The notes beneath the pieces are model-generated. The model was not told the DNA's origin and did no database searches. It saw only the letters and a list, made by a program, of their open reading frames with translations. Shown here one piece after another: positions 12,989 to 19,931 of a stretch of DNA of 64,000 nt; within the stretch, counting starts at the first letter, position 1, and every line of letters begins with the position of its first letter. Made by a program: the position numbers and the translations under genes. This stretch comes from Nocardioides sp. (GTDB lineage Bacteria; Actinomycetota; Actinomycetes; Propionibacteriales; Nocardioidaceae), in the NCBI GenBank assembly GCA_025924815.1, contig JAICHQ010000005.1:1-64000 (forward strand), given 5' to 3'.

Positions 12989-14161
12989 TCAGGCCCCCAG
13001 CCGGGCCAACGTCGCCGGGCGCTGCACGTCGAGCCAGGCCACCAGGTCACGGAAGGGCACGCACTCGGTCTCCGGGCGGCCGCACGTGTGCAGCACGAAC
13101 GAGGTGAGCGCGTCGACGTAGGCACCGTGGTTCCAGTCGTTGAAGTGGTTGCCCAGGACCACCGGCGCCCGGTTGCCGTGCCACGACCGCCGGTAGAGAT
13201 CGTCGTACGTCGCCCGCACCTGCCGCTGATCGGCGCGCGCCTGGGCGAGGGTGCCGTCGACGCCGCCCCGCTGGGTGAAGAAGTAGTTGTAGTCCATCGT
13301 CGTGACGGGGTGATCGGTGCCGTGCAGGGGGAAGGTCGTCATCCCGATCTGCCACAGGCCGCTTCGCCGATCCCTGGTCGGCCAGGTCAGCGCCGGCCGC
13401 GTGAACGACGCGTCGTAGGCGAAGTCGTGCACGGCCAGCGCGGGATACAGGGCGGCCGGGTGGCCCTCGAGGCACGGCGTGCGGTCACCGGTGACGTCTC
13501 CGGCGTGCACGCGCAGCTCGGTCGAGGCGGCCAGTGCGTTGTCGGTGCGGTAGTCGCGCAGCAGGTGGAAGAACTGGTCGAGCTCGACATCCCAGTCGTG
13601 GGTGGACCAGGTGTTTCCCCCGCTGGGGAGGCCGGCAGTGGCGCAGAAGTGCCCGTTGAAGTGCGTCCCGACCTCCATGCCGGCCGCCACCGCACGGTTG
13701 AGGTCGGCGATCTCCACGGGGAGGTCGGCCGGGGTCCCCCAGCCGATCTCGGAGGTGCCCGGCGGGTAGTACGGCGGGTGGTAGCGGTCGCGGGTCGCAT
13801 CGCTGAGCAGATAGGTGCCGGACAGGAAGCCGGTGAACCGGAACGGCACCCGACGCGCCACCGCCATCCAGTGCTGCCACTCCTGGTGCCAGCCGACGCC
13901 GTCGAAGCTCACCACCACGAACTGCGGCGGGCGTTGTCCCGGCCGCACGCGGGTCGGCACGAACCCGTCGGGCAGCGGCAGACCGGCCCGCGGGCGAGCG
14001 AACGTCGCAACCGGGGCGGCCGAGGCCGTGGTGCCGGGAGGGGTGACCACTGCGACGGGCGACGTCTCCACCGGCGCGGTCGGCCGCGGATGGGTGCCAC
14101 AGCTCGCGAGGGCTCCCGCGAGCGCCACCAGAAGGGACAACACGACCGGACGACGGTTCAC
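12989..14161 (-). CDS. Secreted lipoprotein, polysaccharide-deacetylase-like
   Basis: The 390-residue product has a lipoprotein signal peptide (hydrophobic LSLLVALAGA, lipobox LASC near residues 18-21), then a Thr/Pro-rich tether to about residue 60. The remaining domain resembles the NodB/CE4 fold: an early VVVSFDG strand with the catalytic-type Asp, a GTHFNGH motif (H-x3-H) that could hold a metal, and VVLGNHFNDW near the end. Similar actinobacterial proteins are annotated as polysaccharide deacetylase-like with unproven activity. It is last in a run of minus-strand genes starting at the histidine kinase (gap 43 bp after DUF1348). It is probably anchored outside the membrane and acts on cell-wall polymer. 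Confidence 0.72.
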   Translation of the reverse strand: MNRRPVVLSLLVALAGALASCGTHPRPTAPVETSPVAVVTPPGTTASAAPVATFARPRAGLPLPDGFVPTRVRPGQRPPQFVVVSFDGVGWHQEWQHWMAVARRVPFRFTGFLSGTYLLSDATRDRYHPPYYPPGTSEIGWGTPADLPVEIADLNRAVAAGMEVGTHFNGHFCATAGLPSGGNTWSTHDWDVELDQFFHLLRDYRTDNALAASTELRVHAGDVTGDRTPCLEGHPAALYPALAVHDFAYDASFTRPALTWPTRDRRSGLWQIGMTTFPLHGTDHPVTTMDYNYFFTQRGGVDGTLAQARADQRQVRATYDDLYRRSWHGNRAPVVLGNHFNDWNHGAYVDALTSFVLHTCGRPETECVPFRDLVAWLDVQRPATLARLGA

Positions 14162-14204
14162 ACTGCTGGGACGACTCCGGCCCGTGGGTTGGTTGCGGCC
14201 AGGG

Positions 14205-14675
14205 TCAGAGGTCGAGGTCGCTGAGCCCGGGATGGTCGAGCGGGCGGGGCCCGTCGAGAGCCCAGTGGAACAGCCGGTCGCCCTCGGCGATGGCCACGTC
14301 GTTGATGCTGGCGTGCCGGCGCGCCATCAGTCCGTGCTCGTCGAACTGCCAGTTCTCGTTGCCGTAGGAACGGAACCAGGCGCCGTCCTGGTCGTGCCAC
14401 TCGTAGGCGAAGCGCACGGCGATGCGGTCGTCGTCGAACGTCCACATCTCCTTGATCAGCCGGTAGTCGAGCTCCTTGGCCCACTTCCGGGTCAGGAAGG
14501 CGACGATCGCTGCGCGACCCTCGACGAACTCCGAGCGGTTGCGCCAGCGGCTGTCGGGCGTGTAGGCGAGGGCGACCCGCTCGGGGTCACGGGTGTTCCA
14601 CCCGTCTTCGGCGCCACGGACCTTGGCCACAGCGGTGTCGCGGGTGAACGGCGGGAGCGGCGGCTTGGATTCCAT
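14205..14675 (-). CDS. NTF2-like protein of the DUF1348 type
   Basis: The 156-residue protein (ATG at 14675) is a small alpha+beta barrel of the NTF2/SnoaL superfamily. It carries the run [14 protein letters not shown] at about residues 24-37 and the WRNRSEF and ...FLTRKW segments diagnostic of the DUF1348 family (Bacillus YesE-like). No catalytic role is established for this family. The start lies 4 bp after the stop of the HTH regulator gene, so the two are almost certainly co-transcribed, though no functional link is evident. Confidence 0.85.
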   Translation of the reverse strand: MESKPPLPPFTRDTAVAKVRGAEDGWNTRDPERVALAYTPDSRWRNRSEFVEGRAAIVAFLTRKWAKELDYRLIKEMWTFDDDRIAVRFAYEWHDQDGAWFRSYGNENWQFDEHGLMARRHASINDVAIAEGDRLFHWALDGPRPLDHPGLSDLDL

Positions 14676-14679
14676 GAGC

Positions 14680-14973
14680 TCACGCCGCCGAGGCGACGAC
14701 CTGGCGACGGCCGGTGATCGGTGTCGGTGCCGTCGCGGCTTCTTCGATCGCCACCGCTTCCGAGACGTCCCGCAGCACCGCGGACAACGGTGCGTCGAGG
14801 GCGGTGCACAAGGATGCAAGGAGCTCCGACGACGCTTCCTTCTGGCCGCGCTCGATCTCGGAGATGTAGCCCAGGCTCACCCGGGCATCGGCGGAGACCT
14901 GGCGCAGTGTCAGGCCCTGCTCGAGGCGACGCTCGCGCAGGACGTCGCCCAGCAGGCGGCGGAACAGCGCCAT
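14680..14973 (-). CDS. clgR: ClgR-like XRE-family transcriptional regulator
   Basis: This 97-residue regulator (ATG at 14973) has an XRE helix-turn-helix at about residues 10-65, with [23 protein letters not shown] covering the two DNA-binding helices. ClgR homologues activate clp protease and stress genes, and the mycobacterial homologue Rv2745c has been reported to bind the RecA-NDp promoter motif. The position after cinA and before recA is the conserved actinobacterial location. The C-terminal EEAATAPTP tail ending VVASAA resembles the degradable Ala-Ala end of ClgR proteins, which fits Clp-controlled turnover. Confidence 0.85.
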   Translation of the reverse strand: MALFRRLLGDVLRERRLEQGLTLRQVSADARVSLGYISEIERGQKEASSELLASLCTALDAPLSAVLRDVSEAVAIEEAATAPTPITGRRQVVASAA

Positions 14974-15019
14974 GGGTCCTCCTGGGGTGTCGGCGGGTGA
15001 GCCCGTCTCGGGACAAACG

Positions 15020-15529
15020 CTACCCGAGCGGAGGTTGTTCCTCACGGACGGTCCCACACAGTGCCGACAATGCCTCACGACACGCCCGGTCCTGAATCTG
15101 GTGCCGGTCACCGACCAGCTCCATGCTCAGCACCGAGACTCCGCCGGGGCCGGCGACGCCGACGTAGACGGTGCCCACCGGCTTGCCCTCCTGCCTCTCG
15201 GGGCCGGCCACGCCCGTCGTGGCCAGTGCATACGTCGCTCCGGTCGCCTCGCGGCCGCCCAGCGCCATCGCGCGCGCACACTCCGCCGACACCACGCCGT
15301 ACTCGTCGACGACGGCGTGGGGCACGCCGACCAGCGTCTCCTTCAGCGCGGTGGCGTAGGTGACGAACCCGCCCAGATAGCTCGCCGACGCGCCTGGCAC
15401 GGCGGTGATCAGGGCCGCGAGTCGCCCCCCGGTGAGCGACTCGACGGTCGCCAGCGACGCCTGCGCCGCGACCAGCAGCGCGAGGGCGGTCTCAGCGTCG
15501 TCCGCGCCTGCTCGCCTGCGCACGACCAC
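15020..15529 (-). CDS. cinA: CinA C-terminal domain protein (nicotinamide-nucleotide amidase, PncC-type)
   Basis: At 169 residues this is only the C-terminal amidase domain of CinA; the N-terminal MoaB/MogA-like domain is absent, as in many actinobacterial homologues. The family motif [18 protein letters not shown] lies near residues 31-48 and a second [15 protein letters not shown] near 110. It deamidates NMN to nicotinate mononucleotide. The GTG at 15529 is three bases after the response-regulator stop; the GTG at 15523 is equally possible with better spacing from a GAGAGG ribosome-binding site. It lies in one operon with the two-component genes upstream and clgR downstream. Confidence 0.92.
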   Translation of the reverse strand: MVVRRRAGADDAETALALLVAAQASLATVESLTGGRLAALITAVPGASASYLGGFVTYATALKETLVGVPHAVVDEYGVVSAECARAMALGGREATGATYALATTGVAGPERQEGKPVGTVYVGVAGPGGVSVLSMELVGDRHQIQDRACREALSALCGTVREEQPPLG

Positions 15530-15532
15530 CTC

Positions 15533-16195
15533 TCAGCGCCTTCCACGGCGCAGGCGGTAGCCGCTCTCGTAGGCCAGCACCACCGCCTGGACCCGGTCTC
15601 GCAGGCCGAGCTTGGCCAGGATCCGGGCGACGTGGGTCTTCACGGTGGCCTCCCCCAGGAACAGGGTCTGCGCGATCTCGGCGTTGGACGCACCCGAGGC
15701 GAGGTGGCCGAAGACCTCCAGCTCACGAGCGCTGAGCGCACCAAGGGCGTCGGGCACCCCGGCGGCTGGTGGCGGCTCCGCCACGAAGCGGTGGACGAGC
15801 CGGGTCACCACCGCCGGTGCCAGCACGGCGTCGCCGCGCGCCACCATGCGGACGGCCGCGACCAGCTGCTCGCGCGGCACGTCCTTGAGCAGGAAGCCGC
15901 TGGCGCCGACCCGCATGGCGTCGTACACATGCTGGTCGAGGTCGAAGGTGGTGAGGACGAGGACCCGGACCGCCGAGCCCGCCGCGACCAGCCGCCGGGT
16001 CGCCTCGATGCCGTCCATCGTGGGCATCCGGACGTCCATCAGCACGACGTCGGGCGACAGCTCCGCCACGGCCCGCAGGCAGGCCGCTCCGTCCGCCGCC
16101 TCCCCCACCACCTCGATGTCACCGGCCAGCTCCAGGATCATCCGGAAGCCGGCGCGCACCAGCTCCTGGTCGTCGCACAACAGCACACGGATCAC
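15533..16195 (-). CDS. NarL/LuxR-family response regulator
   Basis: The 220-residue regulator has a receiver domain (acidic pair CDDQ near residues 7-10, phosphoacceptor Asp in VVLMDVRMP near 55, conserved Lys in LLKDVPRE near 106). The C-terminal LuxR-type helix-turn-helix (SARELEVFGHLA... TVKTHVARIL) spans about 150-215. The GTG start at 16195 overlaps the kinase stop by 4 bp (GTGA), which pairs it with the kinase. The regulated genes are unknown. Confidence 0.93.
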   Translation of the reverse strand: MIRVLLCDDQELVRAGFRMILELAGDIEVVGEAADGAACLRAVAELSPDVVLMDVRMPTMDGIEATRRLVAAGSAVRVLVLTTFDLDQHVYDAMRVGASGFLLKDVPREQLVAAVRMVARGDAVLAPAVVTRLVHRFVAEPPPAAGVPDALGALSARELEVFGHLASGASNAEIAQTLFLGEATVKTHVARILAKLGLRDRVQAVVLAYESGYRLRRGRR

Positions 16196-17340
16196 GGGAG
16201 ACCTCCCTCCGCCCACGGCAGCCGCACCACCAGGGAGAACCCGCCGACGGGGGTGGGGCCGGCGTCCAACGAGCCGCCGGCGGCCTGGGTGCGCTCGCGG
16301 ACCCCGACCAGCCCCAGCCCCGTCGAGAGCGGCGATGCCGGGACGGTGAGGGGCGGGGCGTCGTTGTGGACCTCGACGCGCAGCTCGTGGTCGCGACCGG
16401 TCACCAGCAGCCGCGTCGGCACGGTGCCCGCGTGTCGGCGTACGTTCGTCAGCCCTTCCTGGGCGATCCGGTAGACCGCCAGGCCGAGACCGCTCGGCAG
16501 GTCGTCGGGCACTCGGATGTCGACGTCCAGCGCCAGGCCCGCGTCCCGCATGCCGGCCACCAGCTGCGGCAGGTCGGCGAGGCCGCGAGCCGGCGAACGG
16601 TCGTCGGTCTCCCTGTCGTCCTCGACCCGGAGCAGGTAGAGCATCTGCCGCATGTCCCCGAGCGCGTCGCGGGCACTGCCGCGGATCGCCCGCAGGGCCT
16701 GACCCACGCGATCGGGGTCGACCTCGAGCGCGGCCTCGGCGGCGTCGGCCTGGACCGAGATGACGCTGAGGCTGTGGGCCACCACGTCGTGCAGCTCACG
16801 GGCGATCCGGGTGCGCTCCGCGGCGACCGCCAGGCGTGCCAGGTCGCGCTGGTGCTGCTCGGCGTACGTCGCGCGGGAACGCCAGGTGCGCACCGCTCGC
16901 CCGAGCAGCCAGATGCCGCCGATCTCGATGGTGACGAACGCGTAGTCGCTGCCGTGGTCGAGCCACTCCTCCAGCAGCGCCGACCCCAGCACGGCCGTGA
17001 GGGCGATCGAGGCCATCCCCTCCTCGCACTCGGCGCCGGCCGAGTAGACGACCAGGAGGATCTCGACCAGCCCCATGATGGTGCCGGGAGAGCCGTCCCC
17101 GAACGCCGACTGGGCCAGGCCGGCGAGCGCCACGGCCAGCGCGGCCTGGAACGCCCACCGGGCGCGCACGGCGACCGCCGAGCCGCCGACCAGGGCCACC
17201 GGGATCGTCACCCAGCGTGGTCCCTCGTCGACCTCGCCGGTGAGGATCGCGCCGAGCGAGGCGACCACCAGGACGAGCGCCAGCGCGACGTCGCTCACCG
17301 GCAGGCCGTGCAGACGGAGGTGGCGCGGGCTCCGGATCAC
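16192..17340 (-). CDS. NarL-type sensor histidine kinase
   Basis: The 382-residue protein begins with a block of about four to six membrane helices (residues ~15-150), with no large external sensor domain. It continues with a HisKA_3 phosphoacceptor region (RIARELHDVVAHSLS, phospho-His near 190) and a HATPase domain ending with the STGLGLVGVRERT G-box near 350. It belongs to the family that pairs with the next gene, a NarL-type regulator. The GTG at 17340 was chosen because TACGCT ends six bases upstream. A start at 17472 would also be in frame but lies outside the family's usual length and overlaps the divergent gene. Confidence 0.9.
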   Translation of the reverse strand: MIRSPRHLRLHGLPVSDVALALVLVVASLGAILTGEVDEGPRWVTIPVALVGGSAVAVRARWAFQAALAVALAGLAQSAFGDGSPGTIMGLVEILLVVYSAGAECEEGMASIALTAVLGSALLEEWLDHGSDYAFVTIEIGGIWLLGRAVRTWRSRATYAEQHQRDLARLAVAAERTRIARELHDVVAHSLSVISVQADAAEAALEVDPDRVGQALRAIRGSARDALGDMRQMLYLLRVEDDRETDDRSPARGLADLPQLVAGMRDAGLALDVDIRVPDDLPSGLGLAVYRIAQEGLTNVRRHAGTVPTRLLVTGRDHELRVEVHNDAPPLTVPASPLSTGLGLVGVRERTQAAGGSLDAGPTPVGGFSLVVRLPWAEGGLP

Positions 17341-17346
17341 GCCGCG

Positions 17347-17352
17347 AGCGTA
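17347..17352 (-). promoter_or_regulatory. Putative leaderless -10 element of the histidine kinase operon
   Basis: TACGCT (minus strand) ends 6 nt before the GTG at 17340. This is the TAnnnT-N6 to N8-start-codon arrangement of leaderless actinobacterial mRNAs. It would transcribe kinase, regulator and possibly cinA-clgR and beyond. Confidence 0.5.
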
Positions 17353-17470
17353 CGGCCATCGCGCGAGCCACGGCTCCGCCACTCGGCGGACAGAGCCTCC
17401 ACCCGGGGGTGGACCCGGTTCGTCACCGCTGCCGACGCGCGGCAGGGCCGGCAGCTCCCAGCCTGGAGCC

Positions 17471-18151
17471 ATGACACCACACTCCTTCCGTCGCACGGCG
17501 GCCCTCGGTCTGACCGGCGGCCCGCTGCTGTTCACCCTGGGCGACCTGCTGCGTCGCCTGGTCGAGCCCTCCGGGAACCCCTCGGCGACCCAGCTCACCC
17601 AGGCCGTCGGCGACCATCCGGTCACCTGGCTGTCGGCCGGTCTGCTCAGCGTGCTGGCGGCACCGCTCATCCTGGTCGGGGTCGCGGGGCTCCTCGTCGA
17701 CGCCGTCGGCCGCGGAGCCCGGACGACGGTCGCCGGCGTGGCCCTCGTGGCGGTCGGCGCCTGCGCGTCGGTCGGCCACGCCGCGGCCTTCTACGCGCCG
17801 TACGCCCTCTACGACCGGGCCGGCACGCCGCACACCGCACTGCGCGCACTGGACGACACGTCCGGGAGCTATCCGCTCCTCGTCTGCCTGATCACCGCGT
17901 TCGTGGTGGGGATGATGCTCGGGTCGATCGTGCTGTTCGTCGGCCTGCGCCGGGCCAGGCGCGTACCCCTGTGGGCGGTGATCTCAGCCGTCGTGTTCGT
18001 GGCCGCCGGCAGCAGTGGTGGCGTCGTGGCCGGCGTGGTGGGGGTCCTGGCAGCCGGGGTCGCCTTCGGCGCGGCGGCCGGTTCGCTCACCCGCTCGGCA
18101 CCACCCGCGGCTGCGGTTCCCGAACGACGCGAGGCTAACCTGCCCGTGTGA
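17471..18151 (+). CDS. Hypothetical multi-pass membrane protein
   Basis: The 226-residue protein has about six hydrophobic segments, at roughly residues 10-30, 50-75, 85-110, 135-160, 165-185 and 185-205. It has no recognisable catalytic motif, and I do not recognise a family. It has an in-frame ATG at 17471 preceded by CTGGAGCC. It is divergent from the kinase and overlaps the GH15 start by 4 bp (GTGA), which suggests co-translation with the glycosidase. A sensory or transport role can only be guessed. Confidence 0.7.
   Translation: MTPHSFRRTAALGLTGGPLLFTLGDLLRRLVEPSGNPSATQLTQAVGDHPVTWLSAGLLSVLAAPLILVGVAGLLVDAVGRGARTTVAGVALVAVGACASVGHAAAFYAPYALYDRAGTPHTALRALDDTSGSYPLLVCLITAFVVGMMLGSIVLFVGLRRARRVPLWAVISAVVFVAAGSSGGVVAGVVGVLAAGVAFGAAAGSLTRSAPPAAAVPERREANLPV
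18136..18141 (+). promoter_or_regulatory. Putative leaderless -10 element of the GH15 gene
   Basis: TAACCT ends 6 nt before the GTG at 18148, inside the end of the upstream gene. It implies that GH15 can be transcribed on its own as a leaderless mRNA as well as by read-through from the membrane-protein gene. Confidence 0.55.
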
Positions 18152-19926
18152 GTCGGCCGATCGAGGACTACGCGATGATCGGCGACCGACACACCGCCGC
18201 GCTGGTCGGCACCAACGGCTCGATCGACTGGCTGTGCGTGCCGCGCTTCGACTCTCCGGCGTGCTTCGCCGCCCTGCTCGGGGACGAGGACAACGGCCAC
18301 TGGCAGCTGTGCCCGGTCGGCGACTACGAGGTCTCGCGGGCCTACGTCGACCACACCACGGCGCTGCAGACGACCTTCACCACCGAGACCGGTGTGGTGA
18401 TGCTGCTCGACGTGATGCCCACCGGCGACCACCGCATCGACGTCGTACGTCGTCTCACCGGCGTGAAGGGCACGGTCCGGATGCGCCACGAGTGGGTCGT
18501 CCGGTTCGACTACGGCTCGGCGGTGCCCTGGATCCGGCGCCGGCACGAGGACCGCGACGAGCCGGTCATCACCGCGGTCGTCGGGCCGGACAAGCTGGTG
18601 CTGCGCGGACCGCGGCTGCCGGTGGCCCACGGTCACCGGCACGTCGACGAGTTCGACGTCGGCGAGGCGCAGGTGCTGACGTTCTCCACGACCTGGCTGC
18701 CGTCGCACCTGCGGACCCCCGGCCCCCACCGCTCGATGGTCGACGAGACGATCCACGAGGACGTCAGCTGGGTCGCCCGGCTCGATCTGTCCGGAGTTCC
18801 GCACGCCGACGTCGTACGCCGATCGCTGCTGACCCTGCACCTGATGACCCACGACGACACCGGCGGGATCGTCGCCGCGCCGACGACGTCGCTGCCGGAG
18901 GACTTCGGCGGCGAGCGGAACTGGGACTACCGCTACTGCTGGCTGCGCGACGCAGCCCTCACCATCGGCTCGCTGATCGCCGCCGGCGCGACCGAGGAGG
19001 CGCACTTCTGGCGCGACTGGCTCCTCCGGGCCGTTGCCGGGGACCCGGCCGACCTGCAGATCATGTACGCCGTCGACGGGGCGCGACGCCTGCCCGAGCT
19101 CACCCTCGACGCGCTCCCCGGGTACGCCGGGTCGCGGCCGGTGCGAATCGGGAACGGCGCCGTCGAGCAGCGGCAGACCGACGTCGTGGGCGAGGTGATG
19201 CTGGCGCTCGAGGCAGCGCGCGAGTCGACGCTCGGCCAGAGCGAGGACACCTGGAGCCTCCAGCGGGTCCTGGTCGACCACCTCGCCGACACCTGGCAGG
19301 AGCCGGACAACGGGCTGTGGGAGATCCGCGGGCCGCAACGACACTTCACCCACTCGCGGGTGATGGTCTGGGTCGCGTTCGACCGGGCGGTGAAGGCCGT
19401 CGAGCGGCACGGCGTCGAGGGTGACGTCGACCGCTGGCGCGACCTGCGTGACCGGGTGCGCGACGAGGTGATGGACCACGGCTTCGACGCCGAGCGGAAC
19501 ACCTTCACCCAGCACGATGCCACGACCGAGGTCGACGCCTCGCTGCTGATGCTCCCGCTCGTCGACTTCATCGCGGCCGACGACCCGAAGATGCTCGGCA
19601 CCATCGCCGCGGTCGAGGAGGACCTGATGCGCGACGGCCTGCTCCTCCGCTATCGCACCGAGACCGGTGTCGACGGGCTCGCGGGTGACGAGCACCCGTT
19701 CCTGGCCTGCTCGTTCTGGCTGGTCTCGGCCTACGCCAAGGCCGGCCGCCTCCACGACGCCCACGCCCTGTTCGACCGGTTGTGCGCGCTGACCAACGAC
19801 GTCGGCCTGCTCGCCGAGGAGTACGACGGCGAGCACGCGCGGATGGTCGGCAACTTCCCGCAGGCGTTCAGCCACCTCACGCTGGTGCAGGCCGCGTTCG
19901 CGCTGCGGGATGCCGCCGCCGGCTGA
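18148..19926 (+). CDS. Glycoside hydrolase family 15 protein (glucoamylase/trehalase type)
   Basis: The 592-residue protein begins SRPIEDYAMIGD and has NGSIDWLCVPRFDSP in its N-terminal beta-sandwich. It has the GH15 core (alpha/alpha)6 barrel with the first catalytic Glu region FGGERNWDYRYCWLRDA near 250-270, and the C-terminal acid region FPQAFSHLTLVQAA near 565. Bacterial proteins of this architecture include trehalase (Mycobacterium Rv2402) and glucoamylases. There is no signal peptide, so an intracellular role in trehalose, glycogen or maltodextrin turnover is likely, but the substrate cannot be fixed. GTG start at 18148. Confidence 0.9.
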   Translation: MSRPIEDYAMIGDRHTAALVGTNGSIDWLCVPRFDSPACFAALLGDEDNGHWQLCPVGDYEVSRAYVDHTTALQTTFTTETGVVMLLDVMPTGDHRIDVVRRLTGVKGTVRMRHEWVVRFDYGSAVPWIRRRHEDRDEPVITAVVGPDKLVLRGPRLPVAHGHRHVDEFDVGEAQVLTFSTTWLPSHLRTPGPHRSMVDETIHEDVSWVARLDLSGVPHADVVRRSLLTLHLMTHDDTGGIVAAPTTSLPEDFGGERNWDYRYCWLRDAALTIGSLIAAGATEEAHFWRDWLLRAVAGDPADLQIMYAVDGARRLPELTLDALPGYAGSRPVRIGNGAVEQRQTDVVGEVMLALEAARESTLGQSEDTWSLQRVLVDHLADTWQEPDNGLWEIRGPQRHFTHSRVMVWVAFDRAVKAVERHGVEGDVDRWRDLRDRVRDEVMDHGFDAERNTFTQHDATTEVDASLLMLPLVDFIAADDPKMLGTIAAVEEDLMRDGLLLRYRTETGVDGLAGDEHPFLACSFWLVSAYAKAGRLHDAHALFDRLCALTNDVGLLAEEYDGEHARMVGNFPQAFSHLTLVQAAFALRDAAAG

Positions 19927-19931
19927 CCGGC

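Noticed and set aside
17341-17670. A longer start for the histidine kinase, up to 17670.
   Set aside because: The extra ~110 residues are Arg/Pro-rich without family similarity, would overlap the divergent membrane-protein gene, and a good -10 lies directly before the GTG at 17340.
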